From: Streptomyces solincola
GTDB taxonomy: Bacteria > Actinomycetota > Actinomycetes > Streptomycetales > Streptomycetaceae
DNA length: 41,758 bases
NCBI RefSeq assembly: GCF_002982015.1
Contig: NZ_PVLV01000053.1
Coordinates: 23,731-65,488 of the forward strand
Direction of reading: 5' to 3'
Shown here: positions 15,877 through 25,237 of the stretch, piece after piece
Layout: every line of letters starts with the position of its first letter
Position numbering within the stretch: position 1 is the stretch's first letter
Notes under the pieces: model-generated
Told to the model about the DNA's origin: nothing
The model's input: the letters and a program-made list of their open reading frames with translations, nothing else
The model's database searches: none
Position numbers and translations under genes: made by a program

Positions 15877-17055
15877 TCACCGGACGCCGATGCTGCGGTA
15901 GGCGGCCTCGACGAGGCGGCGGGCGCGGTCGTCGATGCGGCCGATCACCTGGGTGCCGGCGTTCTGGACGTAGGCGAAGGCGAGGTCGTGGTCCGGGTCG
16001 GCGAAGGCGAAGTTGCCGTTGGCGCCGCCGAGGCCGAAGGCGCCGCCCAGCCCGGAGGCGGCGGGGAACATCGGCCCGTCGGGCAGCATGACGCCCAGCC
16101 CCCAGGTGCTGGGCAGCAGCGTCGTGCGGCAGGTGCCGGTGGAGTGGACGGTGCGGATCTGCTCGGTGGTGCGGGGCGTGGTCAGCCGGAAGCCGTCGAT
16201 CTCGCCGATGAACGAGGCGTGGAAGCGGGCGAGCGACCGGGCGCTGGCCAGCCCGTCGTACGAGGGGTTCTCGACGACCGGGTCGGGCAGCAGGTCCAGC
16301 GACATGCTGCCGAGCACGGCCCGGTGGGTCAGCGAGGCGGGGTCGCCCAGCGCGACCAGCATGGCCATCCCGTCGCCCGGGTCGGCGCCCGCCATCAGCT
16401 CCTCGGCCTTGGACTCCAGCATGGTCGCCAGGTGGGCGGCGCCCGGGTCCTTCAGGCCGATGTGGCAGTCCAGGCCCAGCGGGGCGGCGATCTCCTCGGC
16501 GAAGAACACGCCGACGGTACGGCCGGTGCGGCGGCGCACCAGTTCGCTGACCAGATGGCCGAAGGTGGTCGCGTGGTAGCCGTGCGCGGTGTCCGGTTCC
16601 CATTCGGGGCGGGCGGCGGCGAGGGCCTCGGCGATGGGGTGGTGCGCGCGCAGGTGCTCCTCGGTGATGGGGGCGTGGTCGAGGCAGACCACCCCGGAGC
16701 GGTGGCCGAGCACCATGCGCAGGGTGATGCCCGCCTTGCCGTTCGACGCGAACTCGGGCCAGTACGCGGCCACCGGGGTGTCGAGGTCCAGCAGGCCCCG
16801 GTCGACCAGCAGCAGGGCCGCGCCGGCGACCAGCGCCTTGGTGGGGGACGCCAGGATGGCCAGGGTGTCGGCCCGCCAGGGGTCGGTGCGGGCCTCGTCG
16901 GCGAAGCCGCCCCACACGTCCACCACCGGCCGGCCGCGGTGGTAGACGCAGACGCCGGCCCCGACCTCGGCGCCGGAGGCGAAGTTCCGGCGGAACGCCT
17001 CGGCCACGTCGGCGAAGGCGGGATCCGCCGTCCCCTCCTGCGGGAAATCACTCAC
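15877..17055 (-). CDS. Class C beta-lactamase-fold serine hydrolase (EstB/LovD-like)
   Basis: A 392-residue protein with Ser70-x-x-Lys73 in 'LASPTKAL', Tyr160 in 'HGYHATTFG', and a Gly-rich 'GLGGANGN' near the C-terminus. The SxxK/Y arrangement with no signal peptide fits cytoplasmic esterases (EstB) and acyltransferases (LovD) rather than secreted beta-lactamases. Encoded upstream of a glycosyltransferase and divergent from the aminosugar operon, it may acylate or deacylate a sugar or the aglycone. A resistance role against beta-lactams is unlikely. The exact reaction cannot be read from the sequence. Confidence 0.72.
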   Translation of the reverse strand: MSDFPQEGTADPAFADVAEAFRRNFASGAEVGAGVCVYHRGRPVVDVWGGFADEARTDPWRADTLAILASPTKALVAGAALLLVDRGLLDLDTPVAAYWPEFASNGKAGITLRMVLGHRSGVVCLDHAPITEEHLRAHHPIAEALAAARPEWEPDTAHGYHATTFGHLVSELVRRRTGRTVGVFFAEEIAAPLGLDCHIGLKDPGAAHLATMLESKAEELMAGADPGDGMAMLVALGDPASLTHRAVLGSMSLDLLPDPVVENPSYDGLASARSLARFHASFIGEIDGFRLTTPRTTEQIRTVHSTGTCRTTLLPSTWGLGVMLPDGPMFPAASGLGGAFGLGGANGNFAFADPDHDLAFAYVQNAGTQVIGRIDDRARRLVEAAYRSIGVR

Positions 17056-17132
17056 AGCGTCCGAACCTCCGTGTCGCGGAAAACCGACTCGCCCCTGTCG
17101 CCTACTGGCTTATCAGGAGCTTGTGGCCGGGA

Positions 17133-17171
17133 CGCTCGTCGCCCGCTCGAATTCCGCTCAGGCCCCGCTCG
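17133..17171. promoter_or_regulatory. SARP-type operator: four hexamers in exact 11-bp phase
   Basis: CGCTCG, CGCTCG, CGCTCA and CGCTCG start at 17133, 17144, 17155 and 17166, exactly 11 bp apart. On the minus strand they read nCGAGCG, the SARP heptamer. They lie in the 253-bp divergent gap between the serine hydrolase and the 2,3-dehydratase. A GATAAG (17108-17113 on the minus strand) could be the -10 of the hydrolase promoter. This is the clearest of the five arrays. Confidence 0.7.
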
Positions 17172-17308
17172 CACTACGAAGGGGTACGGCGCGGGGAGGG
17201 CAGACCGGACGCGTCGCATCTGGCAGGGTCCTTCCCATGCGGACCCGCCGGCAGGTCAGATGCCCGGAAACCTACGGGAAGCCGATTTCCGTCGCCGGAG
17301 GTGACCGA

Positions 17309-18670
17309 ATGTTCTCCGCGATAGCGGATTTCCATGTCTGGTACCGGAATCGGTGCCAGGCCCAGCAGTTCCGCGCGACGAAGATCCCGTTGGAGGAACT
17401 CGACGGCTGGGCGGCGGACCCCGACTCGGGGAACCTCGTGCACCGCTCGGGGCGGTTCTTCGCGGTGGAGGGCCTTGATGTGTCCCGCTCCGGGCGGGAG
17501 GTGGCCGCCTGGCAGCAGCCGATCATCGTCCAGCCGGAGCAGGGTGTGCTGGGCATCCTGGTGAAGGAGTTCGACGGCGTCCCGCACTGCCTGCTGCAAC
17601 TCAAGATGGAGCCGGGGAACGTCAACGGATTCCAGTTGTCCCCGACCGTGCAGGCGACCCGCAGCAATTTCACCGGGGTGCACGGCGGAAAGCGGGTCCC
17701 CTATCTCGACTACTTCACCGCGCCGCGCGGCGGACGGACCCTTTCCGACGTGCTCCAGTCGGAACAGGCGTCCTGGTTCCTCGCCAAACGCAACCGGAAC
17801 ATGATCGTTCAGGTCGAGGACGACGTACCGGTGCTGGACGACTTCTGCTGGCTGGATCACGCGCAGATATCCGAGCTGCTGCGGGAACCCAATCTGGTCA
17901 ACATGGACACCCGCACCGTCCTGGCCGGGCTGGCGTCGCGGCGCCACCACGGCGCCGGGGCGCCCGCGGGGGACGGCTTCGCCGCCGCCCTGGCGCGGTC
18001 CTGGTCGCCGGGGGGCCGTGCGCTGCACTCCACCGTGGAGCTGCTGAGCTGGTTCACCGAGGCCAAGGGGCGCTGCACGCTGACCCGGCGCGGCATCCCG
18101 CTGTCCAAGGTGGACGGCTGGTCGTGGGCCGGCGGCGAGATCACCCACGACCGGGGCCAGCACTTCGCGGTCATCGGGGTGGACGTCGAGGCCAGCAGCC
18201 GTGAGGTGTCCGCCTGGCAGCAGCCGATGTTCGAGCCGGCGAGCCAGGGCGTCGTCGCCTTCCTCAGCCGGCGGATCGACGGCGTGCCGCACCTGCTGGT
18301 GCAGGCCCGGATCGAGACCGGCGCCCTGGACGGCGTGGAGATGGCGCCGACCGTGCAGTGCCAGCCGGACAACTACCGCCTCCTGCCCGACGGACGGCGG
18401 CCGCTGTTCCTGGACGAGGTCCTCGGCGCACCGCCCGGCCGGGTCCGCTTCGACAGCGTCCACTCGGAGGAAGGGGGGCGCTTCTACCACGCGCAGAACC
18501 GCTACCTGCTGGTGGAGGCCGCCGACGACTTCCCCCTCGACGTCCCGGAGAACTACGCGTGGGTCACCCCGCACCAGCTCGCCGGGTTCGTGCGCTACGG
18601 CAGCCACCTCAACGTCGAGGCCAGGAGCCTGCTGACATTTCTCGGTTTCCACAAGGAGGACGACAGGTGA
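17309..18670 (+). CDS. dTDP-4-keto-6-deoxyglucose 2,3-dehydratase
   Basis: A 453-residue protein; ATG 17309 follows CGGAGGTGACC, and upstream in-frame starts lack such a site. It contains the internal duplication of NDP-hexose 2,3-dehydratases: '[11 protein letters not shown]' in the first half and '[11 protein letters not shown]' in the second, each followed by 'DGVPHxLxQ'. The enzyme removes the C2 hydroxyl of the dTDP-4-keto-6-deoxysugar to start 2-deoxysugar formation. It is the first gene of a tightly packed operon through 23093 and is translationally coupled to the aminotransferase (GTGA). Confidence 0.93.
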   Translation: MFSAIADFHVWYRNRCQAQQFRATKIPLEELDGWAADPDSGNLVHRSGRFFAVEGLDVSRSGREVAAWQQPIIVQPEQGVLGILVKEFDGVPHCLLQLKMEPGNVNGFQLSPTVQATRSNFTGVHGGKRVPYLDYFTAPRGGRTLSDVLQSEQASWFLAKRNRNMIVQVEDDVPVLDDFCWLDHAQISELLREPNLVNMDTRTVLAGLASRRHHGAGAPAGDGFAAALARSWSPGGRALHSTVELLSWFTEAKGRCTLTRRGIPLSKVDGWSWAGGEITHDRGQHFAVIGVDVEASSREVSAWQQPMFEPASQGVVAFLSRRIDGVPHLLVQARIETGALDGVEMAPTVQCQPDNYRLLPDGRRPLFLDEVLGAPPGRVRFDSVHSEEGGRFYHAQNRYLLVEAADDFPLDVPENYAWVTPHQLAGFVRYGSHLNVEARSLLTFLGFHKEDDR

Positions 18671-19791
18671 CCACCCACGTCTGGGACTACCTCGCGGAGT
18701 ACGCGGCGGAGAAGGCGGACATCCTCGATGCGGTGCAGCAGGTCTTCGGCTCCGGCCGACTGGTGCTCGGCGAGAGCGTGCGGGGGTTCGAGGCCGAGTT
18801 CGCGGCCTATCTCGGCGCGCCGCACTGCGTCGGCGTGGACAACGGCACCAACGCCGTGAAGCTGGCCCTGGAGGCGGTCGGCGTGGGGCGGGGCGACGAG
18901 GTGATCACCGTCTCCAACACGGCCGCCCCCACCGTGGTGGCGATCGACGGGACCGGGGCGACCCCGGTGTTCGTCGACGTCCGGGCCGACGACCACCTCA
19001 TGGACACCGGGCTGGTCGCCGCGGCGATCACCCCGCGCACCAAGGCGATCGTCCCCGTCCACCTGTACGGGCAGTGCGTGGACATGGCGCCCCTGGAGCG
19101 GCTCGCCGCACGGCACGGCCTGGCGGTCGTGGAGGACTGCGCGCAGGCCCACGGGGCCCGCCACCACGGCCGGCTCGCCGGGACGATGGGCCGGGCGGCC
19201 GCCTTCTCCTTCTACCCGACCAAGGTCCTCGGCGCCTACGGGGACGGCGGCGCGGTGGTCACCGGCGACCCGGACACCGACCGTGCGCTGCGGCGGCTGC
19301 GCTACTACGGCATGGAGGAGGTCTACTACGTCGAGCAGACCCCCGGCCACAACAGCCGCCTGGACGAGGTGCAGGCCGAGATCCTGCGCCGCAAGCTGGG
19401 CCGGCTGGACGCCTACGTCGCGCGGCGGCGGGAGATCGCCGACCGCTACGCCGAGGGTCTGGCGGACCTGTGCGGGCCCGGCGGCCTGGCCCTGCCCGCG
19501 GTGAGCGCCGGCAACGAGCACGTCTACTACGTCTACGTGGTCCGCCACCCCCGCCGGGACGAGATCATCACGGCGCTCCGGGAGCGCTTCGACATCGCGC
19601 TGAACATCAGCTACCCGTGGCCGGTGCACACGATGCGCGGCTTCGCGCACCTCGGCGTCGAGCGGGGCTCGCTGCCGGTCACCGAGGCGCTGGCGGAGCA
19701 GATCTTCTCCCTGCCGATGTACCCGTCCCTGTCCGAAGGGCTCCAGGACAAGGTCATCGCCGCCCTGCGCGACACCCTGCGCACCCTGTGA
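18667..19791 (+). CDS. PLP-dependent dTDP-3-keto sugar aminotransferase
   Basis: A 374-residue DegT/DnrJ/EryC1-family aminotransferase, GTG start. The PLP Lys186 lies in '[14 protein letters not shown]'; 'EDCAQAHGA' provides the cofactor-binding Asp and '[12 protein letters not shown]' the family signature. Enzymes of this kind aminate C3 of the 2-deoxy-3,4-diketo intermediate. In this operon, between the 2,3-dehydratase and an N-methyltransferase, a C3 aminotransferase for a rhodosamine-like sugar is the best reading. A C4 aminotransferase is possible but less likely given the downstream 4-ketoreductase. Confidence 0.88.
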   Translation: MTTHVWDYLAEYAAEKADILDAVQQVFGSGRLVLGESVRGFEAEFAAYLGAPHCVGVDNGTNAVKLALEAVGVGRGDEVITVSNTAAPTVVAIDGTGATPVFVDVRADDHLMDTGLVAAAITPRTKAIVPVHLYGQCVDMAPLERLAARHGLAVVEDCAQAHGARHHGRLAGTMGRAAAFSFYPTKVLGAYGDGGAVVTGDPDTDRALRRLRYYGMEEVYYVEQTPGHNSRLDEVQAEILRRKLGRLDAYVARRREIADRYAEGLADLCGPGGLALPAVSAGNEHVYYVYVVRHPRRDEIITALRERFDIALNISYPWPVHTMRGFAHLGVERGSLPVTEALAEQIFSLPMYPSLSEGLQDKVIAALRDTLRTL

Positions 19792-19813
19792 ACACCCCAG
19801 CGAGGAGGACCCG

Positions 19814-20557
19814 ATGACGACGGGTACGGACACCCTGATCTACCGGCGCGCCGACGTCTACCACGACTTCTACCAGGGCCGCGGCAAGGACTACCGGGGC
19901 GAGGCGCGAGCGGTGCTGGCCCTCGTCCGCGAGCGCGCGCCGCGGGCCATGTCGCTGCTCGACGTGGCCTGCGGCACCGGGGCGCACCTGCGCGAGCTGA
20001 GCGGCTCCTTCGAGGAGGCGGCCGGCGTCGACCTCTCCCCCGAGATGCTGGCCGTCGCCGCCCGGAACAACCCCGCACTGCCCCTGCACCAGGGGGACAT
20101 GCGCGACTTCCGGCTGGGGCGCCGCTTCTCCGCGGTCACCTGCATGTTCAGCTCCATCGGCTATCTGGAGACGGCGGCCGACCTGCGGCAGGCGGTGCGC
20201 AACCTCGCCGGCCACGTCGAGCCCGGCGGGGTGCTGGTGGTGGAGCCGTGGTGGTTCCCCGACACCTTCCTCACCGGCTGGGTGGGGGCCGACGTGGTGA
20301 GCGTGGAGGGCCGGACCATCTCCCGGGTCTCGCACTCGGTGCGCGAGGGCTCCGCGAGCCGGATGGAGGTCCACTACACGGTGGCCGCGCCGGAGACGGG
20401 CATCGAGCACTTCACCGACACGCACGTGATGTCGCTGTTCGACCGGGAGACCTACGAGGCCGCGTTCCGCGAGGCGGGTCTGGAGCCGCACTACACCAGG
20501 GACGACCCCGCAGGCCCCGGCGTGTTCGTCGCGGTGCGCGAGGGCGCCCCGGCATGA
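19814..20557 (+). CDS. dTDP-aminodeoxysugar N,N-dimethyltransferase
   Basis: A 247-residue SAM methyltransferase with 'LLDVACGTGAHLREL' for SAM binding, 'VDLSPEML' and 'TCMFSSIGYLET', closely resembling the TylM1/DesVI family. These enzymes methylate the sugar amine twice at the nucleotide-sugar stage. An AGGAGGA site precedes the ATG. Its stop overlaps the epimerase start (ATGA). It predicts a dimethylamino sugar in the product. Confidence 0.9.
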   Translation: MTTGTDTLIYRRADVYHDFYQGRGKDYRGEARAVLALVRERAPRAMSLLDVACGTGAHLRELSGSFEEAAGVDLSPEMLAVAARNNPALPLHQGDMRDFRLGRRFSAVTCMFSSIGYLETAADLRQAVRNLAGHVEPGGVLVVEPWWFPDTFLTGWVGADVVSVEGRTISRVSHSVREGSASRMEVHYTVAAPETGIEHFTDTHVMSLFDRETYEAAFREAGLEPHYTRDDPAGPGVFVAVREGAPA

Positions 20558-21159
20558 AGGCGCGCGAGCTGAGTATCCCGGGCGCCTACGCGTTCACCCC
20601 CGAGGTGTTCCACGACGCGCGCGGCGCGTTCACCTCGCCGTTCCACGAGGACGCCTTCGCCGAGGCGCTCGGCCGGCCGCTGTTCCCGGTGGCGCAGGCC
20701 AGCACCAGCCGGTCGCGGCGCGGTGTGGTGCGCGGTGTCCACTTCACGGCGCTGCCGGGCTCGATGGCCAAGTACGTGCACTGCGCGGGCGGCCGCGCGC
20801 TGGACGTCGTGGTCGACGTCCGGGCGGGGTCGCCGGCGTTCGGCCGCTGGGAGGCGGTGGAGCTGGCCGCCGACGAGGCGACCGCGCTGTACCTGCCGGC
20901 CGGGGTGGGGCACCTCTTCGTGGCGCTGGAGGACGACACGACCATGGTGTACCTGCTGTCGGCGGCGTACCGGGCGGAGAAGGAGCGCGCGGTGCACCCG
21001 CTGGACCCGGGGCTGTCCCTGGAGCTGCCGGCCGGTCTGGAGCTCTCGATGTCCGAGCGCGACCGTACGGCGCCGACGCTGGCCGACGCGCTGGCCCGGG
21101 GGCTGCTGCCGGAGTACGGCGCCTGCCTGGCGGAGGAGACCGGTGATGGCCGCCGCTGA
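20554..21159 (+). CDS. dTDP-4-keto sugar 3,5- or 5-epimerase (aminosugar branch)
   Basis: A 201-residue RmlC-fold cupin. Catalytic His is in 'VRGVHFTALPGSMAKYV'; 'DVVVDVRAGSPAFGRW' and 'GVGHLFVALEDDTTMVYLLS' are family blocks, with the Tyr of the active site in the last. It differs clearly from the RmlC at 31533. In an aminosugar operon it likely inverts C5 only, giving an L-sugar such as L-rhodosamine. C5-only versus C3,C5 specificity cannot be decided by eye. Confidence 0.87.
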   Translation: MKARELSIPGAYAFTPEVFHDARGAFTSPFHEDAFAEALGRPLFPVAQASTSRSRRGVVRGVHFTALPGSMAKYVHCAGGRALDVVVDVRAGSPAFGRWEAVELAADEATALYLPAGVGHLFVALEDDTTMVYLLSAAYRAEKERAVHPLDPGLSLELPAGLELSMSERDRTAPTLADALARGLLPEYGACLAEETGDGRR

Positions 21160-22120
21160 CCGACCGCTCGTCGTCGTGCTCGGGGCCTCGGGGTTCCTGG
21201 GCTCCGCCGTGGTCCGGGCGCTGGCGGCGGGGCCGGCGCGGGTGCGCGCGGTCGCCCGCCGGGAGCCGGACGTGCCGGACGGCGTCGAGGTCCACGTGAC
21301 GGACCTGGCCCGGCCGGGCAGCGTGGCGGAGGCGGTGGCCGGCTGCGACGCGGTGCTGCCCTTCGCCGCGCACATCCGCGGCCCCTCGGGCTGGCGGATC
21401 CAGGAGGGCGACGAGACGGCCGAGCGCCTCCACGTCGGCCTGGTCCGCGAGCTGGTCGACGCCCTGCGGGACCGCACCGGCGGCCCGCCGCCGGTGGTGG
21501 TGTTCCCCGGCAGCAACACCCAGGTCGGCAGGGTCGCCGCGGAGCGTGTCGACGGCAGCGAGGAGGACCGCCCGGAGGGCGTGTACGACCGGCAGAAGCA
21601 CACCGCGGAGAAGCTGCTGACGGCGGCGACCGAGGCCGGGCACGTGCGGGCGAGCAGTCTGCGGCTGCCGCCGGTGTTCGGCCCGTCCCCCGCCGGTGCG
21701 GCCGACGACCGGGGCGTGGTGTCCACCATGGTCCGCCGGGCGCTGGCCGGCGAACCGCTCACCATGTGGCACGACGGGACCGTGCGCCGCGACCTGCTGT
21801 ACGTCGAGGACGCGGCCCGCGCCTTCGTCACCGCCCTGGACCACGCCGGCGAACTGGCCGGCCGCCACTGGCTGCTGGGGACCGGCCGGGCGCCGTCCCT
21901 GGGCGACGTGTTCCGCGCGGTCGCCGCCGCCGTCGCCCGGCACACCGGGAAGGAGCCGGTGCCGGTGGTCTCGGTGCCCCCGCCCCCGCACGTCGAGGTC
22001 TCCGACCTGCGCAGCGTGGAGGTCGACCCGTCGGCGTTCGCGGCGGTCACGGGCTGGAGCTGCCGGGTGCCGCTGGACGAGGCGCTGGCGCGCACGGTGG
22101 CCGCGTCGGCCGAGAGATGA
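21146..22120 (+). CDS. dTDP-4-keto sugar 4-ketoreductase (extended SDR)
   Basis: A 324-residue NAD(P)-dependent epimerase/dehydratase-family protein with 'VLGASGFLGSAVV' at the N-terminus and a catalytic 'YDRQK' near residue 150, plus 'RRDLLYVEDAARAF'. It overlaps the upstream epimerase by 14 bases. By order (dehydratase, aminotransferase, methyltransferase, epimerase, this gene) it is the 4-ketoreductase that finishes the aminodeoxysugar. The stereochemical outcome at C4 cannot be predicted. Confidence 0.83.
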   Translation: MAAADRPLVVVLGASGFLGSAVVRALAAGPARVRAVARREPDVPDGVEVHVTDLARPGSVAEAVAGCDAVLPFAAHIRGPSGWRIQEGDETAERLHVGLVRELVDALRDRTGGPPPVVVFPGSNTQVGRVAAERVDGSEEDRPEGVYDRQKHTAEKLLTAATEAGHVRASSLRLPPVFGPSPAGAADDRGVVSTMVRRALAGEPLTMWHDGTVRRDLLYVEDAARAFVTALDHAGELAGRHWLLGTGRAPSLGDVFRAVAAAVARHTGKEPVPVVSVPPPPHVEVSDLRSVEVDPSAFAAVTGWSCRVPLDEALARTVAASAER

Positions 22121-22124
22121 GCCG

Positions 22125-23093
22125 ATGGCCCGGTTGAGAATCGCCGTCATGGGGTGCGCGGACATCGCGGCGCGCCGCGTGCTGCCCGCCATCGCCCGCT
22201 CCGACAAGCTCGAACTGGTCGCGCTGGCCAGCCGGGACGCGGAGAAGGCCAAGGCCACGGCGCGCCCCTACGGGTGCCGTCCGGTGCACGGGTACCGGGG
22301 GCTGCTGGAGGATCCGGACGTGGAGGCGGTCTACCTGCCGCTGCCCTGCGCCCTGCACGCGCACTGGGTGGAGGCGGCCCTGCGGGCGGGCAAGCACGTG
22401 CTCGCGGAGAAGCCCCTGACCCCCGAGCCGGAGCGGACGGCGGCGCTGTTCGCCCTGGCGGAGGAGCGCGGGCTGGCGCTGATGGAGAACATCATGTTCC
22501 TCCACCACCCCTCGCACGCGACCGTCTCCGGTCTGCTGGCGCAGGGGCTGATCGGCGAACCGCGCGCGTTCCGCGCCGAGTTCACGGTGCCCCGGCGGCC
22601 GGCGGGGGACATCCGCTACCAGTCGGCGCTGGGCGGCGGGGCGCTGCTGGACACCGGGGTCTATCCGGTGCGGGCGGCCGTCCACCTGGTCGGCGCGGAG
22701 CTGACGACGGTGGCGGCCACCTTGCTGCGCGGTCCCGGCTTCGAGGTCGACACCGGCGGCGCGGCGGTGCTGCGCTCGCCGCAGGGGGTGATCGTGCAGA
22801 TCGCCTTCGGCCTGGACCACGGCTACCGCTCGGCGTACGAGCTGACCGGCACGCACGGCCGGATCAGTCTGGACCAGGCGTTCACGCCGCCGGCCGGCCA
22901 CCGGCCGGTGCTGCGTCTGGAGCGGCCGTCGGGCACCGAGGAGCGGCGGCTGCCCGCGCACGACCAGGTCGTCGCGACGCTGGAGTCCTTCGCGCGGGCG
23001 GCGGCCGCGGGCAGGTCGCCCGACGTGCGTGCGAGCCTGCGCCTGTCGGCGCTGCTGCACGCCATCCGCGAGCGCGCCGGGGGCCCGTCCTGA
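22125..23093 (+). CDS. dTDP-hexose 3-ketoreductase (Gfo/Idh/MocA family)
   Basis: A 322-residue Gfo/Idh/MocA protein with an N-terminal Rossmann motif ('AVMGCADIAARR'), the 'GKHVLAEKPL' EKP signature with the catalytic Lys, and 'GGGALLDTGVYPV'. Members of this family reduce the C3 ketone after 2,3-dehydration to give 2,6-dideoxysugars. Having both this and a C3 aminotransferase suggests that the pathway branches to a 3-hydroxy 2-deoxysugar as well as a 3-amino sugar, or that this enzyme supports the dehydratase step. It ends in a hairpin that includes its stop codon. Confidence 0.87.
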   Translation: MARLRIAVMGCADIAARRVLPAIARSDKLELVALASRDAEKAKATARPYGCRPVHGYRGLLEDPDVEAVYLPLPCALHAHWVEAALRAGKHVLAEKPLTPEPERTAALFALAEERGLALMENIMFLHHPSHATVSGLLAQGLIGEPRAFRAEFTVPRRPAGDIRYQSALGGGALLDTGVYPVRAAVHLVGAELTTVAATLLRGPGFEVDTGGAAVLRSPQGVIVQIAFGLDHGYRSAYELTGTHGRISLDQAFTPPAGHRPVLRLERPSGTEERRLPAHDQVVATLESFARAAAAGRSPDVRASLRLSALLHAIRERAGGPS

Positions 23094-23106
23094 GCGGACG
23101 GGCCCC
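23080..23106. terminator. Hairpin at the end of the aminosugar operon
   Basis: Perfect 11-bp inverted repeat GGGGCCCGTCC / GGACGGGCCCC with a 5-base loop TGAGC containing the stop codon of the 3-ketoreductase. It lies between convergent genes and could end both transcripts. Confidence 0.65.
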
Positions 23107-23118
23107 GCGGGCCGCGGG

Positions 23119-24315
23119 TCACTCCCCGCTGTCGGCCCTCAGGCCGTCGCCGCCCCACTCGACGGCCGTCATCTCGTCGTACGTCATCCGGGTGCGGGGG
23201 ATCCAGGACGGGCTGGGGCCCTCCTGGTTCACGCCCTTGTCGAAGATCGCGAGGCTGCGGTAGAAGTGCGCGCCGGTGAGGGTGCGCGCGGTCTCGTCCG
23301 GCTCGACGCCGCCGGCCTCGTGGTCCTCGTGGGCGAGCCCGTCCACCAGCTTCTTCAGGTAGCCCATGCTGGTGGCCGGGTCGTCGCGGCGTACGGAGCT
23401 GCCGCCGTACCCCTCCCAGTAGGAGGTCTGGAGGTCCTCCACGACGTACAGCCCGCCGGGGCGCACCAGGGCGAACATGGCGCGGAAGGCGGCGACGACG
23501 TCCGGGCAGTAGTGGCTGCCGTCGTCGATGACGATGTCGATCGGCCCGATCTCCTCGCCCAGGGAGGCGAGGAAGGCGGGGTCGGAGAGGTCGCCTCGGA
23601 CGGTGTGGATCCGCGGTTCGCGCAGCGCCGCCTTGTCGAAGATGTCGACGCCGTGGATGACGGCGCGCGGGAAGTACCGCTTCCACATGCGCAGCGACGC
23701 GCCGCCGGCCGCCGGGTCGCCGTATCCGCCGATGCCCAGCTCGACGATGGTCAGCGGGCGGTCCCGCAGCGGGGCGAAGTGCCGCTCGTAGTGCGGCGTG
23801 TAGTAGTGCAGGCCCCACTTGTCGGACCCGTTGCGCAGCGACAGCTCCGAGAGGTCGGCCCGGTGGTCGGTGGTGCCGCGGACCAGCCGCTGCACGACGT
23901 GGAAGACGTGCATGGAGGAGCTGAGCGCCTCGATGTCCTCGATGTCGTTCCACCGGATGCGCAGGTTCTGGCAGCCCGGCGCGCGCCAGTTGCCGTAGAC
24001 GGCGCGCAGCAGTTCGAGCAGGCCGACCTCGATGGTGGCGTGGGCGGCCGCGGGGGCGCCCGGGTGGTGCTCGGCGGTCTTGCCCGCGACGGCGTGGTGG
24101 ACGACGGCGCCGCCGTCGAAGGCGAGCTCGAAGGCGACGGTGATCGGCGTCTGGTCCAGCCCCGGCACCTCGTCGAGGTCGGCCCGGTCGACGAGTTCGC
24201 CCACCAGCAGGGCCGCGGTCCGCTCGGCCCCGACCTCGCGTACGGCCTGCTCGGCGTCACCCTCCGCAGCGAGGATGAGCGCCCGGACATCGTGATGCGC
24301 GCGATTGGCTGTCAT
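23119..24315 (-). CDS. MycE/TylE-like sugar O-methyltransferase
   Basis: A 398-residue two-domain methyltransferase. The C-terminal catalytic domain shows 'IVELGIGGYGDPAAGG' for SAM binding, 'GVDIFDK', 'IVIDDGSHYCPDVVAAF' with the Asp-Asp metal-binding pair, and 'GGLYVVEDLQTSYW'. Length and motifs match MycE, which 2-O-methylates 6-deoxyallose in mycinamicin, and related rhamnose O-methyltransferases of aromatic clusters such as elloramycin. With RmlABDC present, 2-O-methylation of an attached L-rhamnose is the best guess. The position is inferred. Confidence 0.83.
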   Translation of the reverse strand: MTANRAHHDVRALILAAEGDAEQAVREVGAERTAALLVGELVDRADLDEVPGLDQTPITVAFELAFDGGAVVHHAVAGKTAEHHPGAPAAAHATIEVGLLELLRAVYGNWRAPGCQNLRIRWNDIEDIEALSSSMHVFHVVQRLVRGTTDHRADLSELSLRNGSDKWGLHYYTPHYERHFAPLRDRPLTIVELGIGGYGDPAAGGASLRMWKRYFPRAVIHGVDIFDKAALREPRIHTVRGDLSDPAFLASLGEEIGPIDIVIDDGSHYCPDVVAAFRAMFALVRPGGLYVVEDLQTSYWEGYGGSSVRRDDPATSMGYLKKLVDGLAHEDHEAGGVEPDETARTLTGAHFYRSLAIFDKGVNQEGPSPSWIPRTRMTYDEMTAVEWGGDGLRADSGE

Positions 24316-24385
24316 GTCGGCCGATGCTGGTGGGCGCGGCTATAGCCCGCCTGGAGGGGCCGTGGACGGCGGCCCGCCGGCCCGC

Positions 24386-25171
24386 TCAGTCGCGCCGGGC
24401 CAGCACGATGTACACGCTGCCGCCCTTGAAGACCTCCTGCTGCTGGTACTCGACCTGGAAGCCCTTGTCCTTGAGCAGGTCCACGGCGCGGGCGAGCCCG
24501 TCGTCGACGTCGTGCACCTCGACGGCGATGTTGCGGATCCTGGGCCAGTTCTCGTCGCCGACGCCGGCCAGCACGGCGAGTTCGGACCGCTCCACGTCGA
24601 TCTTGAGGAGGTCCACCGTCTCGACGCCGTGCTCGGCGATCAGTTCGGCGACCGTGGTCACCGGCACGGTGTAGCGCTCGACCTCGGCCCGGAAGTTCTC
24701 CCAGTAGGCGGCCTGTTCCGCCGCGTCGACGCCGAGGTTGGTGAGCACGGCCTCGATGTTGCGCTGGTCGTCGCCCTCGTCCTCCTGGAGCGTCGCCATC
24801 GTCTCGTCGGCCGGGTAGAAGGTGAACTCGGCGGTGCCGGGCCGGTCGGCGACGGCCTTGTTGACGGCGATGCCGCCCGGCAGGTGGTCGGCGAAGTTCC
24901 GCGCCAGGCAGGCGTACGTGGCGCGGGCCGGCTCGCAGGCGATGACCCGCACGCCGGGCACCCGGTCGGAGACGAAGAGCGAGCTGAGGCCGAGGTGGGC
25001 GCCGATGTCGATGACCGTGTCGCCCGCCCGCAGGTGCTGGAGGTCGGTCAGGTAGATGCTCTCGGAGACCTCGTGCCAGACGATCTTGGTGGTCTCCGCG
25101 TTCAGCCCGCTGATCACACGGCCGTCCGGCAGCGTGTGGTTCTCGGCGGGGTCCGGGATGCTCTCCGTCAT
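24386..25171 (-). CDS. FkbM-family O-methyltransferase
   Basis: A 261-residue protein with the FkbM pattern: 'GDTVIDIGAHLGLSSLFVS' for SAM binding, 'VIACEPARATYACLARN', 'VNKAVADRPG', and 'VDLLKIDVERSELAVLAG'. FkbM-type enzymes methylate hydroxyls of polyketides or sugars. It is 70 bp upstream of the MycE-like gene and probably in the same minus-strand operon, so a second methyl on the same sugar is plausible. It is divergent from the ketoreductase gene, with a SARP-like array between them. Confidence 0.85.
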   Translation of the reverse strand: MTESIPDPAENHTLPDGRVISGLNAETTKIVWHEVSESIYLTDLQHLRAGDTVIDIGAHLGLSSLFVSDRVPGVRVIACEPARATYACLARNFADHLPGGIAVNKAVADRPGTAEFTFYPADETMATLQEDEGDDQRNIEAVLTNLGVDAAEQAAYWENFRAEVERYTVPVTTVAELIAEHGVETVDLLKIDVERSELAVLAGVGDENWPRIRNIAVEVHDVDDGLARAVDLLKDKGFQVEYQQQEVFKGGSVYIVLARRD

Positions 25172-25237
25172 GGCGGACTCGGCTCCTTCACTCGAATGCA
25201 CTCGGTACGGCCTCGCCGACCGAGCCTGCGGCCCGGT

